NCBI GenBank assembly: GCA_029219205.1
Contig: JAQXSY010000113.1
Coordinates: forward strand, 1 to 41,944
Reading direction: 5' to 3'
Source: Bacillota bacterium
GTDB taxonomy: Bacteria > Bacillota > Clostridia > Oscillospirales > CAG-272
Length of the DNA stretch: 41,944 nt
How positions within the stretch are numbered: position 1 is the first letter of the stretch; each line of letters begins with the position of its first letter. A program made the position numbers and the translations under genes. The notes under the pieces are model-generated. The model saw only the letters and a program-made list of their open reading frames with translations, searched no databases and had not been told where the DNA came from. Positions 14,652-24,364 of this stretch are shown here, one piece after another.

Positions 14652-16484
14652 ATGGAAAGCTTCGATAAATATCTGGGTCGGGTGTTCGACAGAAGATATA
14701 AAATAAATAAAATAATCGGCATCGGCGGCATGGCGATCGTTTTCGAGGCGCAGGATCTTGTTATGAAGCGCACAGTTGCGGTCAAGATGCTCAAGGATGA
14801 GATTGCAAACGACGCTCAGGCGGTAAAACGCTTTGTGAACGAGTCGAAGGCGGTTGCGATGCTCTCGCATCCGAACATCGTTTCGATATACGACGTGTCC
14901 GTAAAGGAAAATTTAAAATATATTGTAATGGAGCGTGTGGAAGGGATCACGCTCAAGAATTATATGTCAAAGCGCGGGCCGCTTCCGCAGAACGAGGTCA
15001 TACACTATACCGAACAGATTCTGCGGGCGCTTGAACACGCGCACGGAAAGGGCATAATCCACCGCGACATAAAGCCGCAGAATATAATGCTTCTCAAAAA
15101 CGGACGGATAAAGGTCGCGGATTTCGGAATAGCGAAGCTCCCGAACGCCGAGACCGTCACGATGACGGACAAAGCAATCGGGACGGTATATTACATCAGT
15201 CCGGAGCAGGCGAGCGGCAACCCGATCGACCAGCGCAGCGACCTGTATTCGCTCGGAGTAATGATGTACGAAATGACGACCGGAGAGCTTCCGTTTACGG
15301 CGGACAGTCCGGTATCGGTTGCGCTGATGCAGGTAAACGACACGCCCCGGCGTCCGCGCGAGATCGATCCGAAAATTGCTCCGGGACTCGAGCAGATTAT
15401 ACTCGGAGCTATGGAAAAAGATCCGGAACGACGTTTTCAGACGGCAGGTCAGATGCTCCGTTATATTCAGAAGCTGAGCAGCTCTCCGGACTACGTTTTC
15501 AAACCGGTCCGTCCGAAGCACGAAACGGGAGAAACCGCCCTTCGGGAAGGAGAAAAAGACGGAGTGAAAAAGAAGCGTCAGAGCCGTACCATGTTTCCGA
15601 TCATATTCGGAGTAACGGCGGCGTTCCTTATCGTAATGGGAATAAGCGTTTACTACGGACTGTCGCTTATGCTTGAAAGTCAGAGAAGCAACAGCCCAAA
15701 GACGGTTATCATACCGAATCTTGTCGGCGCGATATACGATTCCTCGCTCGACGCACAGCTCGACAGGTCAATTTACAACCTTACTGTAATTGAAAAAACG
15801 AGCGACAACTATTCCCGCGGAACGATCATGGATCAGGAGCCGCGCGGGAACGAGCGGCGCCGCGTTATTGCGGACAAGCAGAAGTGCAATCTGACTATAA
15901 CGGTCAGCAAAGGCCCGGAAACGGTCAAGCTGTCGGATTACACCTATATGAATTATCTGAACGTGGAGATCGCGCTCAGAAAGGCGGGACTTATCTGCGA
16001 CGTCAAGAAAGTTGAAAGTCCGACGGTTGACGTCGGATACGTCGTAAAAACGCTGCCCGGCGCCGGCGACACAGTAAAGGTCGGCTCAACGGTTGTCATT
16101 TATACGAGCATCGGCGCAAGCTACACGACCGTTCAGGTTCCGGATTGTATAGGAATGACCGCGAAAAAGGCGCTGAAGGCGCTTAAAGGTTCAACCGGAG
16201 AGCTTCAGTTCCAGATTGGAAAATGCGAGTACGAATATTCGAACCTGTATAAAGAGGGAGAGATCGTACGTCAGTCGAAAACGCCTTATTCAACGGTGCC
16301 GAAGGGAACCGTGATATCGTTTGTATTCAGTCTCGGACCGGAAAAGATCGATCCGCCGGAAACCGATCCCCCGGAAACCGATCCGCCTGACACTGATTCT
16401 CCGGATACAGATTCACCGGATACCGATCCGCCCGACGAAGGTTCAGAGGAGACAACCGACGCCGAAACCGCGCAGCCCGAATAA
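14652..16484 (+). CDS. prkC: PASTA-domain Ser/Thr protein kinase
   Basis: 610 aa, membrane sensor kinase that reads cell-wall muropeptides or lipid II and controls growth, division and wall synthesis. The kinase domain (about 15-275) has GIGGMAIVF, catalytic K45, HRD at 137-139, DFG at 157-159 and the activation loop ending SPEQASG. One transmembrane helix lies at about 314-340. Three PASTA repeats follow (about 352-422, 423-490 and 491-560), the first two divergent. The end is a tail of six five-residue Asp-Pro repeats (see the repeat entry) and an acidic terminus, unlike the usual short end; it may act as a wall-spanning spacer. ATG 14652 is the only plausible start, since ATG 14643 meets a stop at once. 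Confidence 0.95.
   Translation: MESFDKYLGRVFDRRYKINKIIGIGGMAIVFEAQDLVMKRTVAVKMLKDEIANDAQAVKRFVNESKAVAMLSHPNIVSIYDVSVKENLKYIVMERVEGITLKNYMSKRGPLPQNEVIHYTEQILRALEHAHGKGIIHRDIKPQNIMLLKNGRIKVADFGIAKLPNAETVTMTDKAIGTVYYISPEQASGNPIDQRSDLYSLGVMMYEMTTGELPFTADSPVSVALMQVNDTPRRPREIDPKIAPGLEQIILGAMEKDPERRFQTAGQMLRYIQKLSSSPDYVFKPVRPKHETGETALREGEKDGVKKKRQSRTMFPIIFGVTAAFLIVMGISVYYGLSLMLESQRSNSPKTVIIPNLVGAIYDSSLDAQLDRSIYNLTVIEKTSDNYSRGTIMDQEPRGNERRRVIADKQKCNLTITVSKGPETVKLSDYTYMNYLNVEIALRKAGLICDVKKVESPTVDVGYVVKTLPGAGDTVKVGSTVVIYTSIGASYTTVQVPDCIGMTAKKALKALKGSTGELQFQIGKCEYEYSNLYKEGEIVRQSKTPYSTVPKGTVISFVFSLGPEKIDPPETDPPETDPPDTDSPDTDSPDTDPPDEGSEETTDAETAQPE
16350..16439 (+). repeat. Six tandem 15-base repeats in kinase C-tail
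   Basis: Six in-frame 15-base units, each starting GAT and encoding variants of D-P/S-P-E/D-T, run without gaps. The last unit is the most diverged. The copies differ at synonymous positions, so they are not a very recent expansion. Copy number could vary between strains through slippage. Confidence 0.9.
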
Positions 16485-16525
16485 ATCAAATAAACAAACC
16501 GACTGCATCGGGGGTGTTTTGTTAT

Positions 16526-17830
16526 ATGACTGACGATTATTTGCGAAGACTGTGGATCTGGCTGAGCCTCGTTTTCGGCTCGGGCACCGTAAGCACCGAC
16601 CGGCTTTTATTAAATTTTGACTATGACATAAAGGCGCTGTACAATGCCGAAGCCGGAGAATACGAAAAGATTCTGACTCATGCCGGCAGAAGGCCGCGCA
16701 GGGATATCGTAGACAGGCTGTGCGACAAGTCGCTGGCTGGTGCGGAAGCGATTATCGAAAAATGCGCAAATCTCGGCTGCGGTATCGTCTCATTCTCCGA
16801 TAAGGAATATCCGAACAGACTCAGAATGATAAAAAGCAAGCCTCTTGTGCTGTATTATTTCGGAAAACTGCCGGATTTTGACAATGAAGTCGCCGTTGCG
16901 GTCGTCGGAACACGTCAAATGACCGAATACGGCCGGCGCAACGCGTACACGCTGTCGTATGATATTGCCAAAAGCGGCGGAATTGTCGTAAGCGGTCTGG
17001 CGAGGGGCGTCGACGGGATTGCGCACCGCGGCTGTCTCGATGCCGGCGGAACGACCGTCGCCGTTGTCGCAACCGGGCTTGAAACGGTTTATCCGAGCGA
17101 GCACGAACGGCTTGAGCGCGAGATCAGACGAAACGGCGCGGTCATTTCGGAATATCCTCCGGAAACCAAGGTGAATTCGTATAATTTCCCGAAAAGAAAC
17201 CGAATAATAAGCGGGCTTTCGCTCGGGACGGTTGTAATAGAAGCCGGACGTAAGAGCGGTGCGCTCATTACCGCCGGCACAGCGATTGAGCAGGGAAGAG
17301 ATGTTTACGCCCTGCCGGGAAACGTCGGTGAGCATGAAAGCCTGGGAACAAACGAGCTGATAAAAAAGGGCGCGCGGCTTGTAACCGAGGCGTCGGAAAT
17401 CATATCCGTATATGAGCAGCTGTATCCGAACAAGGTTGATGTATCAAAGATACCGTCGGTAAAGGTAGGTCTTGCGGACGGACCGAAATATTTGAAAAGC
17501 ATTCAAAAGCAGAGCGAAGACAAAAACGATGATTACGCGGAAGTCAAAGCGCCCGAAAAAGACGCGGACGCAGAGAAAACGAGCCGCGGCGAGAGAACAA
17601 ATACGCCGCAGATGAGCGCACGCGACCTTGGAAAGCTGCTTTGCGGGTGCGGTTTTGCCGAACAGCAAATATACGGCATTATACCGGAAAACGAGCCGAT
17701 TCTTCCCGACACAATTTCCGAAGCGCTGAATATGCCTGTATCCGAGGTAATGGTCTCGCTTACGATGCTTGAGATCAGAGGTCTTGTAACCTCGGTGCCG
17801 GGCGGCGGCTTTATAAGGAAGCATTTCTGA
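16526..17830 (+). CDS. dprA: DNA-processing protein DprA
   Basis: 434 aa. DprA loads RecA onto incoming single-stranded DNA during transformation and protects it. The N-terminal SAM-like region is followed by a Rossmann domain (about 110-310) with VVGTRQMTEYG, SGLARGVDGIAHRGCLDAGG, VATGLETVYPSEH, FPKRNRIISGLS, EAGRKSGALITA and GRDVYALPGNV, all standard DprA motifs. After a charged linker of about 60 residues comes a winged-helix domain at the C-terminus. I chose ATG 16526 over 16514 because GGGGGTG lies about 10 bases upstream. dprA-topA-trmFO is a common Firmicute order. It need not mean natural competence. Confidence 0.94.
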   Translation: MTDDYLRRLWIWLSLVFGSGTVSTDRLLLNFDYDIKALYNAEAGEYEKILTHAGRRPRRDIVDRLCDKSLAGAEAIIEKCANLGCGIVSFSDKEYPNRLRMIKSKPLVLYYFGKLPDFDNEVAVAVVGTRQMTEYGRRNAYTLSYDIAKSGGIVVSGLARGVDGIAHRGCLDAGGTTVAVVATGLETVYPSEHERLEREIRRNGAVISEYPPETKVNSYNFPKRNRIISGLSLGTVVIEAGRKSGALITAGTAIEQGRDVYALPGNVGEHESLGTNELIKKGARLVTEASEIISVYEQLYPNKVDVSKIPSVKVGLADGPKYLKSIQKQSEDKNDDYAEVKAPEKDADAEKTSRGERTNTPQMSARDLGKLLCGCGFAEQQIYGIIPENEPILPDTISEALNMPVSEVMVSLTMLEIRGLVTSVPGGGFIRKHF

Positions 17831-17874
17831 CAAAGTCAGTCCAAAAAAATAATAAAAAGAGGAAACTATCCACA

Positions 17875-20172
17875 ATGTCCAACCTCGTTATAATCGAATC
17901 CCCATACAAGATAGCAACAATAAAGAACTGTCTCGGCTCGAACTACAAGGTAATCGCGTCGAAGGGACACGTGCGCGATCTTCCGAAGAGTTCGCTCGGC
18001 GTTGATATAGAAAACGGTTTTGAAGCGCGATATATAAACATACGCGGCAAAGGCGACATAATCAAGGAACTGAAAAAAGAAGCGAAGAACGCGAGCAAAA
18101 TATATCTTGCCGCCGACCCGGACCGCGAAGGAGAAGCAATTTCGTGGCATCTGGCGACGGTGCTCGGCATACCGATTGAAAAAACAAACCGGATCACGTT
18201 CAACGAGATCACGAAAAGCGCGATCAAGGCGGCAATCAAGGCTCAGCGCACAATAGACATGGATCTGGTAAACTCGCAGCAGGCGAGACGCATACTTGAC
18301 CGCATAGTCGGCTACAAGCTGTCTCCGTTTTTATGGAAAACGGTGCGCAGCGGACTTTCTGCCGGGCGCGTGCAGTCTGTCGCGACAAGAATAATAGTCG
18401 AGCGAGAGGACGAGATACGCGCGTTTGTGCCAAAGGAATACTGGACGCTTGACGTTGAGCTGAAAAATCCGTCCGGAGCTGCGTTTACCGCTCATTTTTA
18501 CGGCACGCAGGACAAGAAGATAGATCTTGGCACCGAGGAAGAGACCGGCGCTGTGGAAAAAGCGGTCGAAAACGGCGTATTTAAGGTTATCGCGCAGAAA
18601 AAATCGCTCAGAACGCGCAATCCCGCGCCTCCGTTTACAACCTCAACGCTTCAGCAGGAGGCGTCGAAGAAGCTCGGTTTCCAGTCCGCGCGGATAATGA
18701 AGGTTGCGCAGGAACTTTACGAGGGAATAAATCTCGGAGCCTCCGCCGGAGGAACGCAGGGACTTATAACGTATATGAGAACCGACTCGCTGCGTGTGTC
18801 GTCCGAGGCGGCCGAAGCGGCAAAGACGCATATAACCGAAAAATACGGCAGCGAATATTATCCGGAAACGCCACGTGTGTACAAATCGAGGGCGAACGCG
18901 CAGGACGCGCACGAGGCGATCAGACCTGCGTCAATGAAGTACGAGCCGTCGGAGATAAAGAAATCGCTGACGTCGGATCAGTATAAGCTGTACAAACTCA
19001 TATGGGACAGGTTCATTGCGAGCCAGATGGCGTCGGCTCAGCTTGATACGGTAAGCGCGGACATCGAATGCGGAGGATACATCTTCCGTGCAGGCGGAAG
19101 CACCGTGCGTTTTCCGGGCTTCATGGCGCTTTACGACTACGCCGAGGAGGAAGACGACGCGTCCTTAAGCACAAATAAAAAGAGCAAAAAAAATCATCTG
19201 CCCGAGCTGAACGAAGGGGACGAATGCGCCCTCGAAAAGACGCTTCCGGAGCAGCATTTCACCGAGCCGCCCGCAAGATACAACGAAGGCTCTCTGATAA
19301 AATTCCTTGAGGAAAAAGGAATCGGACGTCCCAGCACGTACACTCCGATAATCACAACGATCGTATCGCGCGGCTATGTGGAGCGCGAAGGAAAGGCGCT
19401 CAAGCCGACGGCGCTCGGCGAAATTACGACGAGGCTTATGGTCAAGAGCTTCCCGGACATTGTCGATTACGCTTTTACCGCCGAGATGGAGGAAGATCTG
19501 GACAGCATCGAAAGCGGCGAGCGCACTATGCAGGAAGTGCTGAGCGGATTTTATAAAGATTTTGAAAAGGATCTCGAGGCGGCGGAGGAAACGGTTTCCA
19601 AGGAAGAGATTTCGGTTCCCGCCGAGGAGACCGACATTATCTGCGACAAATGCGGAGCGCGGATGATAATCAAGAACGGCAGGTTCGGAAAATTCGCCGC
19701 CTGCCCGAACTACCCGGAATGCAAGAACACAAAACCGCTTGCCAAAGACGGAAAAACCGCCGCCGAGCCGGACGAACCGACGCCGACCGGCGAAAAATGC
19801 GAGCTTTGCGGCGCCGAAATGCTCAGAAGAAAGGGCAGATACGGAGAATTTATCGCCTGCGCGAACTATCCGAAGTGCAAGAACACCCGGCAGATAAACA
19901 AAGAGACCGGCGTGAGATGTCCGCTGTGCGGAGGTATGATTGTCGAGAAGCACGGCAGAAACCGCAGCTTCTTTTACAGCTGCGAGAAGTATCCGGAGTG
20001 CACATTTGTTTCATGGGATCAGCCGCTGGACGAGAAATGTCCGGAATGCGGTCAGATGCTGTTTATAAAAAAGGGCAAAAAACAGATTGTATGCCATAAC
20101 AAGGAGTGCGGGTACAAGAGAGACGCTGAAATGCCGGAAGATGAAAAGGATTTCGGAAATGACGAAGAGTAA
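17875..20172 (+). CDS. topA: DNA topoisomerase I
   Basis: 765 aa, type IA topoisomerase that relaxes negative supercoils. The TOPRIM domain starts at [13 protein letters not shown] with E8 and contains the D-x-D-x-E site (D81, D83, E85 in DPDREGE). The catalytic tyrosine is Y300 in [18 protein letters not shown] is the usual signature near residue 485. From about residue 588 on there are four zinc-ribbon units, each with two CxxC-type pairs (CDKC, CELC, CPLC, CPEC), which bind single-stranded DNA; the last one ends CHNKEC. The ESPYKIATI start differs from the common ESPAKAKTI but keeps the acidic residue. Its last 14 bases overlap trmFO. Confidence 0.97.
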   Translation: MSNLVIIESPYKIATIKNCLGSNYKVIASKGHVRDLPKSSLGVDIENGFEARYINIRGKGDIIKELKKEAKNASKIYLAADPDREGEAISWHLATVLGIPIEKTNRITFNEITKSAIKAAIKAQRTIDMDLVNSQQARRILDRIVGYKLSPFLWKTVRSGLSAGRVQSVATRIIVEREDEIRAFVPKEYWTLDVELKNPSGAAFTAHFYGTQDKKIDLGTEEETGAVEKAVENGVFKVIAQKKSLRTRNPAPPFTTSTLQQEASKKLGFQSARIMKVAQELYEGINLGASAGGTQGLITYMRTDSLRVSSEAAEAAKTHITEKYGSEYYPETPRVYKSRANAQDAHEAIRPASMKYEPSEIKKSLTSDQYKLYKLIWDRFIASQMASAQLDTVSADIECGGYIFRAGGSTVRFPGFMALYDYAEEEDDASLSTNKKSKKNHLPELNEGDECALEKTLPEQHFTEPPARYNEGSLIKFLEEKGIGRPSTYTPIITTIVSRGYVEREGKALKPTALGEITTRLMVKSFPDIVDYAFTAEMEEDLDSIESGERTMQEVLSGFYKDFEKDLEAAEETVSKEEISVPAEETDIICDKCGARMIIKNGRFGKFAACPNYPECKNTKPLAKDGKTAAEPDEPTPTGEKCELCGAEMLRRKGRYGEFIACANYPKCKNTRQINKETGVRCPLCGGMIVEKHGRNRSFFYSCEKYPECTFVSWDQPLDEKCPECGQMLFIKKGKKQIVCHNKECGYKRDAEMPEDEKDFGNDEE

Positions 20173-21475
20173 GCATATAACCGTCGTGGGCGCGGGGCTT
20201 GCCGGCTGCGAGGCGGCGTGGCAGGCGGCAAACCGCGGAGTTGGCGTAACACTATACGAAATGAAGCCGCATAAATACACGCCCGCGCACAAGTACAAAG
20301 GCATGGCGGAGCTTGTCTGCTCAAACTCGCTGCGTTCGGCGCAGGTGACAAACGCGATCGGACTGCAAAAGGAAGAGCTTCGCCGTCTCGGCTCGCTGAT
20401 AATGGAGGCGGCGGACAGCACGGCGGTTCCGGCGGGCTCGGCGCTTGCGGTTGACAGGTATCTTTTTTCGGATTACGTAACAAACAAGATACGTTCGCAT
20501 CCGGATATTGAGGTAAGGGAGCAGGAGATAACCGAAATCCCGGAGGGCATAACTGTAATCGCAACCGGGCCGCTCACCTCGGACGCGCTTTCCGAGAAGA
20601 TAGCGGAGCTTATCGGAGAAGGCTACCTCAGCTTTTTTGACGCTGCCGCGCCGATTATTTCGGCGGAAAGCATAAACGGAGAAATTGTGTACGCGGCGTC
20701 GCGCTACGGAAAAGGAGAGGCGTCGTACCTGAACTGTCCGATGTCTAAAGCGGAATACGAGGCGTTTTACAGGGCGCTTGTAACCGCGGAGGAAGCGAAG
20801 CTGCACGAATTTGACAAAAGCGGTTTTAAGGTATTTGAAGGATGTATGCCGGTCGAGGTTATGGCGAAGCGCGGAGAGGAAACGCTGAGATTCGGTCCGC
20901 TTAAGCCTGTGGGACTGCCCGATCCGCGCACCGGTAAAGAGCCGTACGCGGTCGTACAGCTCAGACGCGAAAACACCGCGGGCACGACGTACAATCTTGT
21001 GGGATTTCAGACACATCTGACGTTTCCGGAGCAAAAACGCGTGTTCAGAATGATTCCCGGACTTGAGAACGCCGAGTTTCTGCGCTACGGCGTTATGCAC
21101 CGGAACACATACCTGAATTCGCCGCGTCTGCTTTCGGGAGATTATTCAATGCGAGAAAGGCCGGAGCTGTTTTTTGCGGGACAGATGACCGGCGTGGAAG
21201 GTTATATAGAATCAGCGTCGTCCGGATGGACGGCGGGAGTGAACGCAGCAAGGCGCGCGCTCGGTATGGAAGCGGCGGTTCCGCCTCCGGAAACGATGAC
21301 CGGAGCGCTTGCCGCGTATATTTCAGATAAAAACGTGACTGATTTTCAGCCGATGAACGCGAACTACGGACTTGTTCCGCCGATGAGGATAAAGGGCGGC
21401 AAGGCGGCGAGATGCGAGGCGTATTCAAGCCGTGCGCTCGCGGCGCTTGACGAATGGCGTGAAAATTTAACTTGA
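20159..21475 (+). CDS. trmFO: Methylenetetrahydrofolate-tRNA (uracil-54 C5) methyltransferase
   Basis: 438 aa. TrmFO uses methylenetetrahydrofolate and FADH2 to make ribothymidine at U54 of tRNA. The FAD-binding dinucleotide fold is at the N-terminus: [18 protein letters not shown]. Family motifs follow: [14 protein letters not shown], and in the second half [16 protein letters not shown] and [13 protein letters not shown]. The start at ATG 20159 lies inside the end of topA and is set by AAAAGGA about 10 bases upstream; the longer frame back to 20087 is entirely within topA. Translation is probably coupled to topA. Confidence 0.96.
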   Translation: MTKSKHITVVGAGLAGCEAAWQAANRGVGVTLYEMKPHKYTPAHKYKGMAELVCSNSLRSAQVTNAIGLQKEELRRLGSLIMEAADSTAVPAGSALAVDRYLFSDYVTNKIRSHPDIEVREQEITEIPEGITVIATGPLTSDALSEKIAELIGEGYLSFFDAAAPIISAESINGEIVYAASRYGKGEASYLNCPMSKAEYEAFYRALVTAEEAKLHEFDKSGFKVFEGCMPVEVMAKRGEETLRFGPLKPVGLPDPRTGKEPYAVVQLRRENTAGTTYNLVGFQTHLTFPEQKRVFRMIPGLENAEFLRYGVMHRNTYLNSPRLLSGDYSMRERPELFFAGQMTGVEGYIESASSGWTAGVNAARRALGMEAAVPPPETMTGALAAYISDKNVTDFQPMNANYGLVPPMRIKGGKAARCEAYSSRALAALDEWRENLT

Positions 21476-21494
21476 TTTCCGGAGATAAAAAATA

Positions 21495-22514
21495 ATGAAA
21501 ATTATTGTTGACGTAATGAGCGGCGACAACGCGCCGCTTGAAATACTCCGAGGCGTTGAAATGGCGTCGGAGCTTGAAGGGCTTGAGCTGATTATTACCG
21601 GCAGCGAGGAGACAATAAGAGAAACCGCGGAGGCGCACGGTATCAGCATAAACAAAGACAACATTTCGGTTGTCGGCGCGGAAAGCGTAATCACAATGGA
21701 AGACGCTCCGCTGTCTGTCGTTCGCGAAAAAAGCAATTCGTCGATGGCGGTCGGACTGAAGCTTTTGGCCGAGGGAGCCGGGGACGCTATGGTAAGCGCG
21801 GGCAACACGGGCGCGCTTCACGCCGGCTCAACGCTCATCGTGCGCAGGATCAAGGGAGTGAAAAAGTCCGCGATTGCCACGATACTTCCGTACAAGAATC
21901 CGACTCTGCTCATGGACAGCGGCGCAAACATTGAGATTGCTCCCGACGTCTACGTACAGTTTGCTCAGATGGCGTCGTTGTATATGGAGCGCATAATGGG
22001 TGTGGAGTCGCCACGTGTCGGGCTGCTGAACATAGGAGCCGAGCCGACGAAGGGAACGAAAAACGTCGTTGAGGCGTACAATCTTCTTAAAGAGACGCCG
22101 GATATAAACTTTATCGGAAATATTGAAGGCAAGGAGCTGCCCGGAGGCGGCTGCGACGTATGCGTAACCGACGGTTTTACCGGAAATATCGTACTTAAGC
22201 TGACAGAAGGCTGCGGAAGCTTCATAATGTCAAAAATCAAGGAAATCTATAAAAAGAACGCGGTTACAAAGATGTCGGCGCTCATGGTCAAAAACGGAAT
22301 CAAGAAACTTAAAAATGATTTTGACGCGTCGGAGTACGGCGGAGCGCCGCTGCTCGGACTGTCAAAGCCGGTAATCAAGGCGCACGGAAGCTCCGACGGA
22401 CTCGCGATATACAACGCGGTAAGACAGGCGATGCGCTGCGTTGATTCAAACATGGTATACGAGATTGCGATGAAGCTTGTGCCGAACATTATGGAGCAGC
22501 AGAACCGCGACTGA
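21495..22514 (+). CDS. plsX: Phosphate acyltransferase PlsX
   Basis: 339 aa, makes acyl-phosphate from acyl-ACP for the PlsY step of phospholipid synthesis. The N-terminal IIVDVMSGDNAP is characteristic (usually DAMGGD-P), followed by MVSAGNTGALHAG and LNIGAEPTKGTK, and DGFTGNIVLKLTEG near residue 220. The gene is 19 bases after trmFO and is followed directly by rnc. In many bacteria acpP lies between plsX and rnc; it is absent here. Confidence 0.95.
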   Translation: MKIIVDVMSGDNAPLEILRGVEMASELEGLELIITGSEETIRETAEAHGISINKDNISVVGAESVITMEDAPLSVVREKSNSSMAVGLKLLAEGAGDAMVSAGNTGALHAGSTLIVRRIKGVKKSAIATILPYKNPTLLMDSGANIEIAPDVYVQFAQMASLYMERIMGVESPRVGLLNIGAEPTKGTKNVVEAYNLLKETPDINFIGNIEGKELPGGGCDVCVTDGFTGNIVLKLTEGCGSFIMSKIKEIYKKNAVTKMSALMVKNGIKKLKNDFDASEYGGAPLLGLSKPVIKAHGSSDGLAIYNAVRQAMRCVDSNMVYEIAMKLVPNIMEQQNRD

Positions 22515-22546
22515 GCCCGCGCGCCGTAAGAAAGGATATAAATTTT

Positions 22547-23257
22547 ATGGAACGATATCCGCACGAGCTTTCACAGCTTGAAAAAAGGATCGGCTACGTC
22601 TTTTGCGACCGTTCAAAGCTTGAGCTTGCGATGACGCATTCGTCGTATTCAAACGAGCTGCGCGCAAAAGGCATTTCGTGCGGCTGCAACGAGCGGCTTG
22701 AGTTTCTCGGCGATTCGGTGCTGTCGCTTGTGACGGCGCGGTATTTATATGAGCTTACTCCGAAGCTTCCGGAGGGGGATATGTCGAAGGTGCGCGCGGC
22801 GGCGGTATGCGAAAAGGCGCTGCACGGCTTTGCGTCGTCAGTCGGGCTCGGAGATTATCTGCTGCTCGGTCACGGCGAGGAGCTGAGCCACGGCAGGACG
22901 CGGGCGTCAATACTCGCGGACGCGTTTGAGGCGCTGCTTGCGGCGATGTATCTCGACGGAGGCTTTGAGGCGGCGGAGAAGTTTTTGCTGCCGTTCATAC
23001 GCGGGGAGGTGTCGGAAATAATCTCCGACGGCCGCCTGCGCGACCATAAGACCGCGCTTCAGCAGCTTATCCAGCAGGACCGCGACGAGCTGCTTGAATA
23101 CAGGACCGTACGCGAATCCGGACCGCCTCACAAACGTATTTTTGAAGTTGAAGCGGTGCTGAACGGAAATGTTATCGGAAAAGGGACGGGACTGTCAAAG
23201 CGTTCCGCCGAACAGAACGCCGCCATGGAAGCGCTTAAGCTGTTCGGTGTGGAATAA
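22547..23257 (+). CDS. rnc: Ribonuclease III
   Basis: 236 aa, double-strand-specific RNase for rRNA and mRNA processing. The catalytic domain (about 1-150) has NERLEFLGDSVLSL with the acidic residues for metal binding, DAFEALLAAMYLDGG as the second signature, and HGEELSHGR between. The double-stranded RNA-binding domain occupies about 160-234 (DHKTALQQLIQQ, then GTGLSKRSAEQNAAMEAL). AAAGGAT precedes the ATG at 22547. Unlike in many Firmicutes, smc and ftsY do not follow. Confidence 0.96.
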   Translation: MERYPHELSQLEKRIGYVFCDRSKLELAMTHSSYSNELRAKGISCGCNERLEFLGDSVLSLVTARYLYELTPKLPEGDMSKVRAAAVCEKALHGFASSVGLGDYLLLGHGEELSHGRTRASILADAFEALLAAMYLDGGFEAAEKFLLPFIRGEVSEIISDGRLRDHKTALQQLIQQDRDELLEYRTVRESGPPHKRIFEVEAVLNGNVIGKGTGLSKRSAEQNAAMEALKLFGVE

Positions 23258-23303
23258 TATTTAAAAATACACAGAAAAAAACAAGAAAAGGTAATGACGG
23301 GCA

Positions 23304-24329
23304 ATGAAAAAGCACGCGAACATTCCTGTTTTCATACCGCATCTCGGCTGCCCGAACAACTGCGTGTTCTGTAATCAGCGCAGTATTTCGGGCGCTTCGT
23401 CTTTTGACGAGTCGAAGGTAAAAGACGAAATTGAAAAGGCGCTCGGGAGCATAGACCGGGAAACCGAAGCCGAGATAGCCTATTTCGGCGGCTCCTTTAC
23501 CGGCATCGACCGGAATCTGATGATACGCCTGCTTGAAACCGCAGAAAAATACATACAAAGCGGCAGAGTTTCGTCGATACGCCTTTCAACGAGACCGGAC
23601 TATATTGACAAAGAGATACTGGACATACTGTCGCGCTACGGAGTAAAAAACATAGAGCTCGGCATACAGAGCATGAACGACCGTGTGCTTGCCCTGTCAA
23701 AACGCGGACACACCTCGGCGGACAGCGAAAGGGCGTGCCGGATGATAGTTGAAGCCGGGTTCGGGCTTGTCGGACAAATGATGATCGGACTGCCGGGATC
23801 GTGCGCGGAGGACGAAATTGAGACGGCAAAACGAATCTGCGCTCTCGGTGCGAGCGGCGCGAGAATTTATCCGACGGCGGTGTTTGCCGGAACCGAGCTT
23901 GACGCGATGCGTCAGAACGGAAGCTATGCTCCGCTCGGGCTTGAAGACGCGGTTGTTCGCGCGTGCGGAGCGCTGCGTGTGTTCCGTAAAAACGGCGTTT
24001 TTGTGCTCCGCGTCGGGCTTTGTGAGAACGCGGGGCTGCACGGAGAATCCGGAATTGCCGCAGGCGTGTATCATCCGGCGTTCGGAGAGCTTTGCGAAAG
24101 CCGTCTTGTAAGCGAAACGATAGAAAAAACGCTGCGCTGCGGCGGAATAGACGCGCGCGGACGTCTGCTTACGGTCCGCGTGCCGAAAAACATGATGTCA
24201 AAGGTAATAGGTCAGGGCGGTTCGGAACGAAAGCGGCTTATACGCGAGCTTTCGCTTTGCGGCCTGCGCCTGAAAGAGGGCGTGCCGGCTCTCATCATAG
24301 GAGACGCGGAGCTTCCGCTTCGGCTCTGA
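23304..24329 (+). CDS. Elp3-like radical SAM protein
   Basis: 341 aa. The cluster-binding motif C16-x3-C20-x2-C23 (GCPNNCVFCNQ) is preceded by VFIPHLGC, as in the short Elp3/MiaB-like radical SAM proteins that Firmicutes encode next to rnc. YFGGSFTGID is the Gly-rich SAM-binding motif, and ELGIQSMND is the typical TIM-barrel segment. There is no acetyltransferase domain of true Elp3. The C-terminal part contains PKNMMSKVIGQGGSERKRLI, which resembles a KH-type RNA-binding turn, so a tRNA or RNA role is plausible. The substrate is not known. Confidence 0.85.
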   Translation: MKKHANIPVFIPHLGCPNNCVFCNQRSISGASSFDESKVKDEIEKALGSIDRETEAEIAYFGGSFTGIDRNLMIRLLETAEKYIQSGRVSSIRLSTRPDYIDKEILDILSRYGVKNIELGIQSMNDRVLALSKRGHTSADSERACRMIVEAGFGLVGQMMIGLPGSCAEDEIETAKRICALGASGARIYPTAVFAGTELDAMRQNGSYAPLGLEDAVVRACGALRVFRKNGVFVLRVGLCENAGLHGESGIAAGVYHPAFGELCESRLVSETIEKTLRCGGIDARGRLLTVRVPKNMMSKVIGQGGSERKRLIRELSLCGLRLKEGVPALIIGDAELPLRL

Positions 24330-24364
24330 AAACAGGCGTTATTTTACAAAGGAGCGGCGTTTTT

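Noticed and set aside
16286-16489. Minus-strand Ser/Gly repeat ORF
   Set aside because: It is the antisense reading of the kinase tail repeats and has no independent support.
24092-24364. N-terminal extension of the DUF2079 gene
   Set aside because: It overlaps the end of the radical SAM gene in another frame and encodes Arg-rich sequence unlike a membrane protein start; a good ribosome site precedes ATG 24365.
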